A stretch of DNA of 64,000 nucleotides from Burkholderia cepacia (GCF_001718835.1 NZ_CP013444.1:3038001-3102000), one strand, 5' to 3'. Numbered from the stretch's first letter, positions 31,244 through 40,042 are shown. Notes: generated by a model from the letters alone, not told the origin. A program made the numbers and translations.

Positions 31244-34200
31244 ATGAGGGCGAACGTGCAGAAGAGCTTCAAGGGAATCCCGTGGTGGGGCTGGGCGGCG
31301 GCGGTCGCGCTGTATGTCGGCGTGGCGGCCGCGGCCGTCGATTTCGCATGGGAACGCGCGATCGACGCGCTCGAGGAAACCGGCGCGCACCGGCTCGACC
31401 TGTATGCATCGAGCCTGAAGAGCGAGCTCGGCCGCTTCGAGATCCTGCCCGGCCTGGTCGCGCGGCAGGACCGCGTGCGCACGATGCTGAAAGCGGCGCC
31501 GGATGAATCTCCCGACCTGCTGCACACGGTCGACACCTACCTCGAAGCCGTGAACCGCGACGCGGGCAGCGGCGCGGTCGACGTGATCGACCTGCAGGGC
31601 GACGTGATCGCCGCCAGCAACTGGAACGAAACGCTCAGCTTCGTCGGCACCAACGTGTCGTACCGGCCGTATTTCAAGGACGCGCTCGCGCGCGGCAGCG
31701 GCCGCTTCTTCGGCATCGGCACCAATACCGGCATTCCCGGGCTGTATTTCGCGAGCGCGGTCCGCGACGACGGCCGGACGCTTGGAGCTGCAGCCGTCAA
31801 GGTCAGCGTCGATCCGCTCGAATCGGCGTGGCGCGCGCCGGGCGTCGCCGCGATGGTCGTCGACGGCAACGGCGTGGTCGTGATCTCGACCGAACCCGCC
31901 TGGAAATTCACCGCGCTGCGCCCGATCACCGCGCAGCAGCAGCGCGACATCCAGGCGTCGCGACAGTATGCGGGCCGCACGGTCGACGCGCTGCCGTACC
32001 GCCGCATCGGCGGCTGGAACGCCGCCGCGTGGCTCGGCGAGTTTCCCGACCTGCATCGCCCGGGACGCACCACGCGCTATCTCGTGATGTCGCGCCCCGC
32101 GCCGCAGGCCGGCGATTCGCTGATGGTGCTGCTCGACATCGCGGGAGCGCGGCGCCAGCAGCAGACGGCCTTCGTGTTCGTCACCGGCGCGTTCCTGATC
32201 GCCGCGCTGCTGGCCGGTTACGCGATCCAGCGCCGCCGCGCGATCGTCGCGCGGCTGAACGCGCAGGACGCGCTGCGGCGCGCGAACGACCGGCTCGAGC
32301 TGACCGTCGCGCAGCGCACGGCCGCGCTGACGGCCGCGAACGAACGGATGCAGCGCGAGATCGTCGAGCGCGAGCGCACCGAGCAGCGGCTGCGCGCGTC
32401 GCAGCAGGAGGTCGTGCATGCGGGCAAGCTCGCGGTGCTCGGGCAGATGGCCGCCGGCCTGACGCACGAGCTGAACCAGCCGCTCGTCGCGATCCGCACG
32501 CTGTGCGACAACGCGCGCACGTTCTTCGAGCGCGGCCAGCCGGCACCGGCGCTCGCCAATCTCGAACGGATCGGCAAGCTCGTCGACAGCATGGCCGTGC
32601 TCACCGGCGAGCTGAAGACCTTCGCGCGCAAGCCCGACGTCGAGCGCGTCGCGGTCTCGCTGAACGAGGCCGTCGCGCATGCGCGGCTCATCTACGATGC
32701 GCGGATCCGCGACGAAGGCGTGACGCTCGACGTGCGGATTCCGCCCGGCACGACCGTGTACGCGGAATCGAGCCAGTTGCAGCAGGTGATCGTGAACCTG
32801 CTCGGCAACGCGCTCGACGCGGTGCACGACGCCGCCGCGCGCACGATCGTCATCGAAGCCGGCGAGCCCGATCCGCAAGGCCGCGTGCGCTTCACGGTCG
32901 CCGACAGCGGCGCGGGCATCGCGCCCGAGGTGCTGCCGCACCTGTTCGAGCCGTTCGTCACGACCAAGCCGCGCGGCCAGGGCCTCGGGCTCGGCCTCGC
33001 GATCACGTCGCGCATCGTCGAGGCGTTCGGCGCGAAGATCGCCGCGACGGCGACGAAGGCGGCGCGCAGTTCAGTATCGAATTCGCGGCGGCAACGCTGC
33101 AAAGGACAGAGCATGGAAGATGAGATTCGGGTGCTGGTCGTCGAGGACGATGAAAACGTCCGGATCGGCGTCGAGCAGGCGGTGGCGCTGGCCGGCTTCG
33201 CGGTCGATGCCTTCGCGTCGGCCGCCGACGCGCTTCACCACGTCGCGCCCGGCGCGCCGGTCGTGATCGTGTCGGACGTGCGGATGCCGGGCATCGACGG
33301 GCTGCAGCTGCTCGATCGCGTGATGGCCATCGACGCGCAGATCCCGGTCGTGCTGATCAGCGGCCATGCCGATATCTCGACGGCCGTCGGCGCGATGCAG
33401 GTCGGCGCGTACGATTTCATCGAGAAGCCGTTCTCGTCGGACGTGATCGCGGGGCGTGTCGCGCGCGCGGTCGAGAAGCGCCGCCTGACGCTCGAGGTGC
33501 AGGGCCTGCGCGCGGCGCTGAACAACTGGCAGGGCATCGAGGCGTTCGTGCTCGGCAAGTCGCCCGCGATGGCCGACGTGCGCAAGAAGATCCTGCGTCT
33601 GGCCGATACGTCGGTGTCGGTGCTGATCACCGGCGAAACGGGCACCGGCAAGGAACTGATCGCGCGCAGCCTGCACGACTTCGGCGGCCGGCGCGACGCG
33701 CATTTCGTCGCGCTGAACTGTGGCGGCCTGCCCGAGCAGGTGTTCGAGAGCGAGCTGTTCGGCCACGAGGCCGGCGCGTTCACCGGCGCGATCAAGAAAC
33801 GCATCGGCAAGATCGAATGGGCGGACGGCGGCACGCTGTTCCTCGACGAGATCGAGACGATGCCGGTTCCGCTGCAGGTCAAGATGCTGCGCGTGCTGCA
33901 GGAGCGCGTGGTCGAACGGCTCGGCGCAAACGAGCTGATTCCGGTGGACTGCCGCGTGATCGCCGCGTCGAAGGCCGATCTTGCCGAGCTCGCGGCCGAC
34001 GGCCGCTTTCGCGCCGACCTTCTGTATCGCCTCAACGTCGCGCAGATCGAACTGCCGCCGCTGCGCGAGCGGCGCGAAGACGTGCCGCTGCTGTTCGAGC
34101 ATTTCGTGCTCGCGGCCGCGCGGCGCTTCGGGCAGCCGGCGCCGGTCGTCACGGCTGCGCAGGTATCCGAACTGATGACGCACGCATGGCCCGGCAACGT

Positions 34201-34465
34201 GCGCGAGCTGCAGAACGTGGCCGACCGCTTCGTGCTCGGGCTGACCGGCGACAGCCTGCTGTCGTCCGGCGGCACGCCGGCCGCGGGCGGCACGCTCGCG
34301 GAACAGCTCGCGTACTTCGAGCGGATGCTGATCGAGGACATGCTGCAGCGTCACAACGGCAACGTCGCGGACGCGAGCGAAGCGCTCGGCATGCCGAAGA
34401 AGACGCTCTATCACAAGCTGCGCAACCTGCGCGGCGATGCGCCGGCTGAAGGCGGCAACGCGTAA
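31244..34465 (+). CDS. DctB-type sensor kinase fused in frame to its DctD-type response regulator (apparent indel)
   Basis: One uninterrupted 1073-codon frame. Kinase part: membrane segments near 15-33 and 307-327 around a periplasmic dCache-like sensor domain, coiled linker, phosphoacceptor H408 in GLTHELNQPL, N-box NLLGNALDAV and G-box GQGLGLGLAI. After IVEAFGAKIAATAT the frame yields a non-conserved stretch (KAARSSVSNSRR). The +1-shifted frame reads GGAQFSIEFAAATLQRTEHG, the expected last strand of the ATPase domain, and stops at 33123. So a one-base change near 33045-33056 has joined the genes. A normal kinase would end at 33123. Whether the fusion is a mutation, a sequencing error or genuine cannot be told from the sequence. 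Confidence 0.75.
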   Translation: MRANVQKSFKGIPWWGWAAAVALYVGVAAAAVDFAWERAIDALEETGAHRLDLYASSLKSELGRFEILPGLVARQDRVRTMLKAAPDESPDLLHTVDTYLEAVNRDAGSGAVDVIDLQGDVIAASNWNETLSFVGTNVSYRPYFKDALARGSGRFFGIGTNTGIPGLYFASAVRDDGRTLGAAAVKVSVDPLESAWRAPGVAAMVVDGNGVVVISTEPAWKFTALRPITAQQQRDIQASRQYAGRTVDALPYRRIGGWNAAAWLGEFPDLHRPGRTTRYLVMSRPAPQAGDSLMVLLDIAGARRQQQTAFVFVTGAFLIAALLAGYAIQRRRAIVARLNAQDALRRANDRLELTVAQRTAALTAANERMQREIVERERTEQRLRASQQEVVHAGKLAVLGQMAAGLTHELNQPLVAIRTLCDNARTFFERGQPAPALANLERIGKLVDSMAVLTGELKTFARKPDVERVAVSLNEAVAHARLIYDARIRDEGVTLDVRIPPGTTVYAESSQLQQVIVNLLGNALDAVHDAAARTIVIEAGEPDPQGRVRFTVADSGAGIAPEVLPHLFEPFVTTKPRGQGLGLGLAITSRIVEAFGAKIAATATKAARSSVSNSRRQRCKGQSMEDEIRVLVVEDDENVRIGVEQAVALAGFAVDAFASAADALHHVAPGAPVVIVSDVRMPGIDGLQLLDRVMAIDAQIPVVLISGHADISTAVGAMQVGAYDFIEKPFSSDVIAGRVARAVEKRRLTLEVQGLRAALNNWQGIEAFVLGKSPAMADVRKKILRLADTSVSVLITGETGTGKELIARSLHDFGGRRDAHFVALNCGGLPEQVFESELFGHEAGAFTGAIKKRIGKIEWADGGTLFLDEIETMPVPLQVKMLRVLQERVVERLGANELIPVDCRVIAASKADLAELAADGRFRADLLYRLNVAQIELPPLRERREDVPLLFEHFVLAAARRFGQPAPVVTAAQVSELMTHAWPGNVRELQNVADRFVLGLTGDSLLSSGGTPAAGGTLAEQLAYFERMLIEDMLQRHNGNVADASEALGMPKKTLYHKLRNLRGDAPAEGGNA
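33113..34465 (+). CDS. NtrC/DctD-family sigma-54-dependent response regulator
   Basis: 450 residues from its own ATG, preceded by AAAGGAC. Receiver domain with phosphoacceptor D55 (VIVSDVRMPG) and K105 region (FIEKPF). AAA+ domain with Walker A GETGTGKE (174-181) and the sigma-54 contact loop GAFTGA (221-226). C-terminal Fis-type helix-turn-helix (RHNGNVADASEALGMPKKTLYHKLRNL). It should activate the sigma-54 promoter at 29.7 kb and so the carrier gene. In the present sequence it is also the C-terminal part of the continuous kinase frame, but its own start remains intact. Confidence 0.85.
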   Translation: MEDEIRVLVVEDDENVRIGVEQAVALAGFAVDAFASAADALHHVAPGAPVVIVSDVRMPGIDGLQLLDRVMAIDAQIPVVLISGHADISTAVGAMQVGAYDFIEKPFSSDVIAGRVARAVEKRRLTLEVQGLRAALNNWQGIEAFVLGKSPAMADVRKKILRLADTSVSVLITGETGTGKELIARSLHDFGGRRDAHFVALNCGGLPEQVFESELFGHEAGAFTGAIKKRIGKIEWADGGTLFLDEIETMPVPLQVKMLRVLQERVVERLGANELIPVDCRVIAASKADLAELAADGRFRADLLYRLNVAQIELPPLRERREDVPLLFEHFVLAAARRFGQPAPVVTAAQVSELMTHAWPGNVRELQNVADRFVLGLTGDSLLSSGGTPAAGGTLAEQLAYFERMLIEDMLQRHNGNVADASEALGMPKKTLYHKLRNLRGDAPAEGGNA

Positions 34466-34842
34466 TGCATATGGACGGCGGCATACGGACGGCGAACGAG
34501 GATCGTACAGGCATGGATCGCTTCAACCTCACCGAGCAGGGCGTGACCGACGGCTATCTGATCCGCGGCGTCACGCGCGCGCGGAAAACCTTCCGCCCGA
34601 GCGACTGGCCCGAGCGCCTCGCGGGCGTCATCACGCTGTTCGTCGGCGAAAAGCGGCCGGGCTTCCCGAGCGCGCTGTCGCGGCTCGCGATGCCGGTCGT
34701 CGACGGCGGCGTCAAATGCCTGTTCGTGTCGGACGAATTGCGGGCCGTGTGCCCCGACGCATTCGAGTTCGCGATGCGGTTCGCCGACGACAACGACCTG
34801 CCGGTCGACGTACGCTCGGCACCCGGCTTCGCGGTGCGCTGA
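34465..34842 (+). CDS. DUF3579 domain protein
   Basis: 125 residues if started at the ATG that overlaps the regulator stop (TAATG); the conserved part begins near GYLIRGVTRARKTFRPSDWPERLAG, so a start at 34513 (MDRFNLTEQ) is equally possible. DUF3579 proteins are small soluble beta-proteobacterial proteins of unknown function, and GVKCLFVSDELRAVCPDAFEFAMRFADDNDLPV is their typical C-terminal part. Overlap suggests co-transcription with the two-component genes, though DUF3579 genes usually stand alone. Confidence 0.8.
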   Translation: MHMDGGIRTANEDRTGMDRFNLTEQGVTDGYLIRGVTRARKTFRPSDWPERLAGVITLFVGEKRPGFPSALSRLAMPVVDGGVKCLFVSDELRAVCPDAFEFAMRFADDNDLPVDVRSAPGFAVR

Positions 34843-34941
34843 CGGCGGGCGGCGCCCCGCCTTTCGTTTCGCATACAACCATCGGACAAATGCCCCGCCC
34901 GATCGAGCGCGCTCGCCCTGATCGGGCTTTGCGGGCTCGCC

Positions 34942-34956
34942 ATCAATAAAATTGAT
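34942..34956. promoter_or_regulatory. AT-rich palindrome before an alpha/beta hydrolase gene
   Basis: ATCAAT-AAA-ATTGAT with perfect arms, about 87 bp upstream of the hydrolase start at 35043, in an AT-rich promoter-like stretch. The cognate regulator is not identified. Confidence 0.4.
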
Positions 34957-35042
34957 CGTCACGATGAAAATTATGCGTTTTGCTTAAACGCCGCGGTCGG
35001 GCATAGTTGCGTCGTGTTGACGCACCTTCGAGTCTTTCAGTC

Positions 35043-35894
35043 ATGAACATGCGAATCGAGCCGTCCGTGCTCGCGAACCCCGACCTGCAATTTGCGACGC
35101 TTTCGTCAGGCATCAGCCTGCCGTATGTCGAGCGGGGCAGCGGCGCGCCGATGGTGTTCGTGCACGGCTCGCTGTGCGACTACCGCTACTGGGATCCGCA
35201 GCTCGCGTCGCTGTCGGCCCACTACCGCTGCATCGCGCCGAGCCTCAGCCATTACTGGCCGGCCGTCGAAGCGGGCATCCAGGACGAGTTCAGCTGGCAG
35301 AACCACGTCGACGAGCTCGCCGAGTTCATCGACGCGCTCGATCTGGGGCCCGTGCATCTGGTCGGCCATTCGCGCGGCGGCAGCGTCGCGTTCAACGTCG
35401 CGCGCCAGCATCCGCACCTCGTCGAATCGCTGACGCTCGCCGATCCGGGCGGCCCGCTGCAACAGCCGGGCGTGCGCGAAGCCGCGCTGCCGGCCGCCGC
35501 GATCGCACTGCGCACGAAGGCCGTGAGCCTGATCGGGCAAGGCGACGTCGAAGCGGGCCTCGAGATGTTCGTCGATTCCGTGAGCCTGCCCGGCGCGTGG
35601 AAGAAAAGCACGTCGCGTTTCCGCACGATGGCGATCGACAACGCAAGCACGCTGCCGAAGCAGCTGCGCGACCCGCTGCCCGCGTATTCGCGCGATGCGG
35701 CTGCGGATGTCGCATGCCCCACGCTGCTGATCGACGGCCAGCGCAGCCCGAAGATGTTCCGCCACAACGTCGATACGCTGACGCAGTGGATCGGCAATGC
35801 GCAACGGCAGACCGTCGCCGGCGCATCGCACGGGATGAATGCCGCGGCGCCCGGCGCGTTCAATCGCTACGTTCACGAGTTCATCGCGGCGTAA
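35043..35894 (+). CDS. Alpha/beta-fold hydrolase
   Basis: 283 residues with HGSLCDYRYW (oxyanion region), nucleophile elbow VGHSRGG (Ser110) and a late His in AGASHGMNAAAP. The acid is probably the Asp in LLIDGQRSP. GSxCDYRYW-type openings occur in hydrolases of the MhpC/BphD-like superfamily, but no aromatic-degradation genes are adjacent. A monocistronic gene with its own AT-rich upstream region; the substrate is unknown. The start is MNMRIEP; the upstream extension lacks support. Confidence 0.85.
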   Translation: MNMRIEPSVLANPDLQFATLSSGISLPYVERGSGAPMVFVHGSLCDYRYWDPQLASLSAHYRCIAPSLSHYWPAVEAGIQDEFSWQNHVDELAEFIDALDLGPVHLVGHSRGGSVAFNVARQHPHLVESLTLADPGGPLQQPGVREAALPAAAIALRTKAVSLIGQGDVEAGLEMFVDSVSLPGAWKKSTSRFRTMAIDNASTLPKQLRDPLPAYSRDAAADVACPTLLIDGQRSPKMFRHNVDTLTQWIGNAQRQTVAGASHGMNAAAPGAFNRYVHEFIAA

Positions 35895-36026
35895 TCGTTC
35901 GGGCGGCGCGTTCGAACGGCGCGCCCGCTCTCTCTCCCGCCATGCGGCGCCGGTGCCGCGGTCCTGTAGATCTGCTTGCGCAGTTCGGCCGGCCGGCTGG
36001 CACGCGGCCCACCGGAGATACGCCGC

Positions 36027-36467
36027 CTACACCTGCGGCTCGACCTTCCGCGTGACCGCATCCGGCAGCCCGAACACGCTGTCGAACGCCCAGTTGTACG
36101 CGAACGTGAAGATCGGGAAGAACACGATCAGCACCGCGTCGTACAGGAACGCCTGCAGCAGCGACACGTCGAGCCGCCACGCGATCAGCGGGATCAGGAA
36201 CGTCACGAGCGCGACCTGGAAGCCGACCGCATGCAGCACGCGGCGGCCGACCGTGCGCGTCGTCGCCGCGCTGCGCCGCTCCCACGCCTCGAACGCGAGG
36301 TTGTACAGGAAATTGACGGTGACGCCCGTCGTCGAGATCATCACCCCCAGCACGCCGCTTTTCGCGGCGTCCGCGCCGCTCAGCACGCCCAGCGTCGCGG
36401 ACGCGATCAGGATGCCGAGCACCTCGAACATCACGACGTAGACTATGCGTCTCTTCCACCCTTGCAT
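36027..36467 (-). CDS. PACE-family efflux transporter
   Basis: 146 residues made of two tandem pairs of membrane helices, the architecture of the proteobacterial antimicrobial compound efflux family (AceI of Acinetobacter). Typical motifs: RRIVYVVMFEVLGI in helix 1 with the membrane Glu, TVNFLYNLAFEAWERR, RVLHAVGFQVALV and FTFAYNWAFDSVFG. The family exports chlorhexidine and related biocides or polyamines by proton antiport. Start at MQGWKRR; a Met two codons earlier is also possible. Divergent from a LysR regulator, as aceI is from aceR. Confidence 0.88.
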   Translation of the reverse strand: MQGWKRRIVYVVMFEVLGILIASATLGVLSGADAAKSGVLGVMISTTGVTVNFLYNLAFEAWERRSAATTRTVGRRVLHAVGFQVALVTFLIPLIAWRLDVSLLQAFLYDAVLIVFFPIFTFAYNWAFDSVFGLPDAVTRKVEPQV

Positions 36468-36566
36468 GACCATCCACCTTCGAATCTGACAAGGCGTCGA
36501 GACTAGCAGCGGCCCCGCGGTCCGCAAAAGTCAGGTCCTTTCAATTTTTCTGACAGGAGGCGGCGC

Positions 36567-37457
36567 ATGCTGACCAGCGACCACATCGACATGCTGCTGA
36601 CCGTCGTCGACCAGGGCTCGTTCTCGGCGGCCGCGCGCGCGCTCGGTCGCACGCCGTCGGCGATCAGCATGGCGATCGCGAACCTCGAGGCCGAACTCGA
36701 CCTCGTGCTGTTCGACCGCGGCACGCGCGAGCCGACGCCGACCGCCGCGATGGCCGCGCTGCTGCCCGATGCGCGCTCGATCGCCGAGCGGCTGCACGCG
36801 CTGCGCGCGCATGCGCAGCATTTGTCGGAAGGCGTCGAAGATACGTTGCGGCTCGGGCTCGCGGCCGAGATCGACGGCGGCCCCGTCGCGCGGGCGCTCA
36901 CCGCGGTCGCGGCGAAATATCCGGCGCTCGCGATCAGCATCGTCACCGCGCCACAGGACGTGACCGTCGACGCGCTGCATCGCGGCGCCATCGATCTCTG
37001 TGTCGCGTACGGCGGGCTCGATCTTCATCCGCAGGAACAGATCCACGCGCTGTGGACCGAGACGCTCGTCGCGGTCGCCGCGCCGAGCCATCCGGCGATC
37101 GCCGAATGCGCGCAACCCGGGGCGATCGAGCGGCTGTCGGGCTTCCGCCAGATCGTGATCGCCGATCCCGAGCGGCCGCTCACCGACATGCGGCCGCTGA
37201 TCGGCAACCGCACTTGGAAGGTGACCGACATGGCCACCGCGATCGCGCTGGTGAAGGCCGGGCACGGCTGGGCGAACCTGCCGGCCTCCGTCATCGGGCG
37301 TCAGGTTGCCGACGGCGAACTTGCGCCGCTGACGTTCGCCAACATCCGCAACGGGCTGCCGCTGCCCGTGTACCTGCGCCGGCCGAAACACACGGGGCTC
37401 GGCAAGGCGGCGAGCGAACTGGTGCGCGCACTGCGGGCTGCCGGCGACGAGGTGTAA
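36567..37457 (+). CDS. LysR-family transcriptional regulator (AceR-like position)
   Basis: 296 residues: winged helix (TVVDQGSFSAAARALGRTPSAISMAIANLEAEL), followed by a periplasmic-binding-like effector domain. Start preceded by a GAGG-type site (TGACAGGAGGCGGCGC). It is divergent from the PACE gene across a 99-bp region and is its likely activator. The stop is followed immediately by a hairpin. Confidence 0.88.
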   Translation: MLTSDHIDMLLTVVDQGSFSAAARALGRTPSAISMAIANLEAELDLVLFDRGTREPTPTAAMAALLPDARSIAERLHALRAHAQHLSEGVEDTLRLGLAAEIDGGPVARALTAVAAKYPALAISIVTAPQDVTVDALHRGAIDLCVAYGGLDLHPQEQIHALWTETLVAVAAPSHPAIAECAQPGAIERLSGFRQIVIADPERPLTDMRPLIGNRTWKVTDMATAIALVKAGHGWANLPASVIGRQVADGELAPLTFANIRNGLPLPVYLRRPKHTGLGKAASELVRALRAAGDEV

Positions 37458-37459
37458 CC

Positions 37460-37483
37460 GGTGCGGCGGGATACAGCCGCACC
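37460..37483 (+). terminator. Hairpin after the LysR gene
   Basis: GGTGCGGC / GCCGCACC, an 8-bp stem with an 8-nt loop, starts 3 bp after the stop codon. It separates the regulator from the convergent tautomerase gene. Confidence 0.5.
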
Positions 37484-37521
37484 ATCGGTCGGGGCCGGAC
37501 GGGGCTGACCGTTAGTTGCGG

Positions 37522-37950
37522 TCACGGCGCCGCCGCGGCGCTCCGGATCGAATCGACGAGCGACGCGTTGTCGTACCGCCGCCCGGCAATGCCCCATCCG
37601 CCATCGACCGCATGCACGACGTTCACCCACACTTGCGCGGGCGTCAGCCGCCCGCCCGCTCGATGCAGCACGATCTCGGTCGCCCGTTCGACGAATTGCC
37701 GCTGCTTGTCGGGCGCCGCGAGCGCCACCGCCGGCAGCTTCAGCTCCACGAACGCGGCGGGCTCCGCACGACCCTGCACGAAAGTCCGGTGCCGCGGCAG
37801 CACGTTGAGCGTGCCGACCACGTTCGGCGCCAGGAACCCGTTCCCGGTCAATCCTTCGACATCCAGCAGCGCATCGGTCAACTCGGCAAACACCGGCCCT
37901 TCGTCGTCCGGCGTGAAAACCCCTTCGGATACTGTCAGCGTAATCGGCAT
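37522..37950 (-). CDS. Tautomerase-family protein
   Basis: 142 residues starting MPITLTVSEG, so that Pro would be N-terminal after Met removal, the catalytic base of the 4-oxalocrotonate tautomerase/MIF superfamily. The length is that of two fused beta-alpha-beta units. VWVNVVHAVDGGWGIAGRRYDN resembles the C-terminal half of cis-CaaD- or MSAD-like members. Activity is unknown: tautomerisation, dehalogenation or decarboxylation are all known in the superfamily. It is divergent from a TetR regulator. Confidence 0.85.
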   Translation of the reverse strand: MPITLTVSEGVFTPDDEGPVFAELTDALLDVEGLTGNGFLAPNVVGTLNVLPRHRTFVQGRAEPAAFVELKLPAVALAAPDKQRQFVERATEIVLHRAGGRLTPAQVWVNVVHAVDGGWGIAGRRYDNASLVDSIRSAAAAP

Positions 37951-38025
37951 CGCACGTTCTCCTGGTCAGGTCATCGGAATCGTGACGTGATATAAAGATC
38001 AGTCACTCTCTATACATTAGACACC

Positions 38026-38063
38026 GATCGCTCTCTATGCAAGCGATAAAGAGCGATCGCTCT
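38026..38063. promoter_or_regulatory. Probable TetR operator region
   Basis: GATCGCTCT at 38026-38034 is inverted as AGAGCGATC at 38050-38058, and the latter belongs to a perfect 14-bp palindrome AGAGCGATCGCTCT (38050-38063). A CTCTCTATRCA element also repeats directly near 38005 and 38031. The site ends 14 bp before the TetR start, so repression of both divergent genes is likely. Confidence 0.6.
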
Positions 38064-38077
38064 GAAGCGAGCCTGTC

Positions 38078-38677
38078 ATGCGTTATTCCGTCGAGCACAA
38101 GCACGAAACCCGCACGCGCATCCTCGAGGCCGCGAGCCGCCTGTTCCGCCAGGAGGGCTATGGCGGCTCCGGCATCGGTCCACTGACGAAGGCGGCCGGC
38201 GTCACCAACGGCGCGTTCTACGGGCATTTCAAATCGAAAGGCGAGGCGTTCCGCAGCGTCGTGCTCGACGGCCTCGACCAGCTCCGGCAAGGCGTCGCGA
38301 CGTTCAAGGCCGAGCATGGCGCGCGCTGGCGCCGCCCGTTCGTGTCGTTCTACCTCGGTCCGCGGCGCACCTGCGCACTCGGCGAGAGCTGTGCGCTGCC
38401 GAGCCTGTCGCCCGAGGTGATGCGCGCCGACGACGACACGCGCGACGCGTATGAACAGGCGTTGCGGCAGATCGTCGACGAAGTGTCCTCCGGGCTCGGC
38501 GACACGCCCGACGACGACCGCGCGATCGCATTTCTCGCATTGCTGTCGGGCGGCGTCACGCTTGCGCGCGCGGTGCGCGATCCCGACCTGGCGCAACGCA
38601 TCGCCGATGCGGTCGGGCAGTATGCGGTGGTGATTGCGGAATGCATGGAGGTGCAGCCGGAGAAGCGGCGGGAATAG
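38078..38677 (+). CDS. TetR-family transcriptional regulator
   Basis: 199 residues: N-terminal helix-turn-helix RTRILEAASRLFRQEGYGGSGIGPLTKAAGVTNGAFYGHFKSKGEAFRSV, then a helical ligand domain. The GxGIGPLTKAAGVTNGAFYGHF signature is common in regulators of the NemR/AcrR-like group that sense electrophiles. It lies divergent from the tautomerase gene with a strong palindromic operator between, so the tautomerase is its likely target. Confidence 0.9.
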   Translation: MRYSVEHKHETRTRILEAASRLFRQEGYGGSGIGPLTKAAGVTNGAFYGHFKSKGEAFRSVVLDGLDQLRQGVATFKAEHGARWRRPFVSFYLGPRRTCALGESCALPSLSPEVMRADDDTRDAYEQALRQIVDEVSSGLGDTPDDDRAIAFLALLSGGVTLARAVRDPDLAQRIADAVGQYAVVIAECMEVQPEKRRE

Positions 38678-38851
38678 TGGACTGCGGACAAAAAGGGGAT
38701 TCGTGGAATTCCGTGGGTGTCGCTTGCCGACCCTAAGCGGTCGCTCGGCATTCTCCGAAACAGCCATTCGAACATGCGACGCAGACTTGCTACCATGGCA
38801 CTTCCCCCATCCGCTAGATGCGGCGACCGGAATCCAGGAACGATAATTTGC

Positions 38852-39334
38852 ATGGAGAAACTAAGGGACCACCGGCCACTAGGCGTCTTTTCCGATGGTG
38901 GAGGCTACTTTCGGTCGGAATATCAGATCGGCATGAGGTTGATCTGGGTGAGATGCCGTCATCGCCTCGATTGCTTGGAATGCATAGGTAAGGCCGACGA
39001 AATCTTGCCCGATATATGGGCCACTATGCCCCATACCATCGCCATCGCCGAGGACTATTCCAGGACAAAGATCCCCGACTTCTGGAGTATGCACGATATG
39101 TCTAAACGGGAAGGGACTCGCTTGGACGTGTGGGGTATAACCATTACGCCTGACCTTGGGGAGGCGTGGTTCGATATTTCTCGCAATTACAACTTCGATT
39201 ATTCGTCACCGACTTTTTTCAAGGACGATTACTGGAACGAAGAACCTGTGTTGCTACCAGAATTACCTGATCCGTATCACGTGTACGTCGTCCGCAACAG
39301 GTTCGGGCAACTCAGCGTCGCTATCGATAGATAG
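38852..39334 (+). CDS. Hypothetical protein
   Basis: 160 residues, not recognised. It is rich in aromatic and acidic residues (ITITPDLGEAWFDISRNYNF, then FFKDDYWNEEPVLLPELPDP), soluble, without signal or membrane segment. This composition recalls single-domain immunity proteins of polymorphic toxin systems, but no toxin gene is adjacent. Codon use is far more AT-rich than the surrounding genes, indicating recent acquisition. Start ATG 38852 with AGGAA 12 nt upstream; the 174-bp gap before it shows nothing recognisable. Confidence 0.6.
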   Translation: MEKLRDHRPLGVFSDGGGYFRSEYQIGMRLIWVRCRHRLDCLECIGKADEILPDIWATMPHTIAIAEDYSRTKIPDFWSMHDMSKREGTRLDVWGITITPDLGEAWFDISRNYNFDYSSPTFFKDDYWNEEPVLLPELPDPYHVYVVRNRFGQLSVAIDR

Positions 39335-39459
39335 TGAGCGATTCTCTTAACCGATATGACGGTCCGTAAGTGCGTACAACTCCGCGCTAGCGATAGCTCG
39401 GATTAACAACAATCTACGTCTACGCCCCTATGTCGACCGTCCGCTCCTGGCCGAGGCTG

Positions 39460-39762
39460 TCACTGGCCAAATCGGCCCAGACAGCCAAAGATGCTTATCA
39501 GCGCAACAACGGCGAGAAGCCCCCCGACCAATGCGTAGGCGGAGAGAAATTTGATGGGCGATTCGGCTTTGTATATGGTCGCTCCACCACGAGTACAGAC
39601 TTCGTCTTCCGTCAAATAGCTCGACAGCGTTGCCACCAAGCCGGCTGCTGACGCAAACAACGTTCCGATCCATCCGAAGTGGATGGTATCGGTTAGATGT
39701 GCCACGCATGCTCCCCATGAGGCGATGGCTAGCGCGAGAAGAATCCACACGGTTGTCCGCAT
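39460..39762 (-). CDS. Small membrane protein of unknown function
   Basis: 100 residues with three predicted membrane helices: VWILLALAIASWGACVAHL, IGTLFASAAGLVATLSSYL and LVGGLLAVVALISIFGC. A short polar loop (LTEDEVCTRGGATIYKAESP) separates the second and third. No family recognised. AT-richer than the genome average and sited in an accessory patch between an orphan hypothetical gene and an LRR protein gene. The flanking stretches 39335-39459 and 39763-40042 show no gene I can support. Confidence 0.55.
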   Translation of the reverse strand: MRTTVWILLALAIASWGACVAHLTDTIHFGWIGTLFASAAGLVATLSSYLTEDEVCTRGGATIYKAESPIKFLSAYALVGGLLAVVALISIFGCLGRFGQ

Positions 39763-40042
39763 AAATGGGCCTGTTCAGTTGCCTAAAATATATGCAATTG
39801 TCGACGATCCGAGCAAAATCGTCGAATGTCTCTTTGTGGCCGAACCCGGAAGCTCGAAACCGACTACCGGTCGTGCGCTGACGCCTCGATCGCCGACTTC
39901 CGCGGTTGCCCCACGCCGGGCGTCGACTTGGCGCCGCCTCTACGTCGACCTGGCAGTGCGGTGCTCCCTGTAGATGCCTGCATCGCAGGACGGCCTCGCT
40001 GTTCGTGTATAAAGGAGGCACCTTGGACATGCGGAGGCCGGT

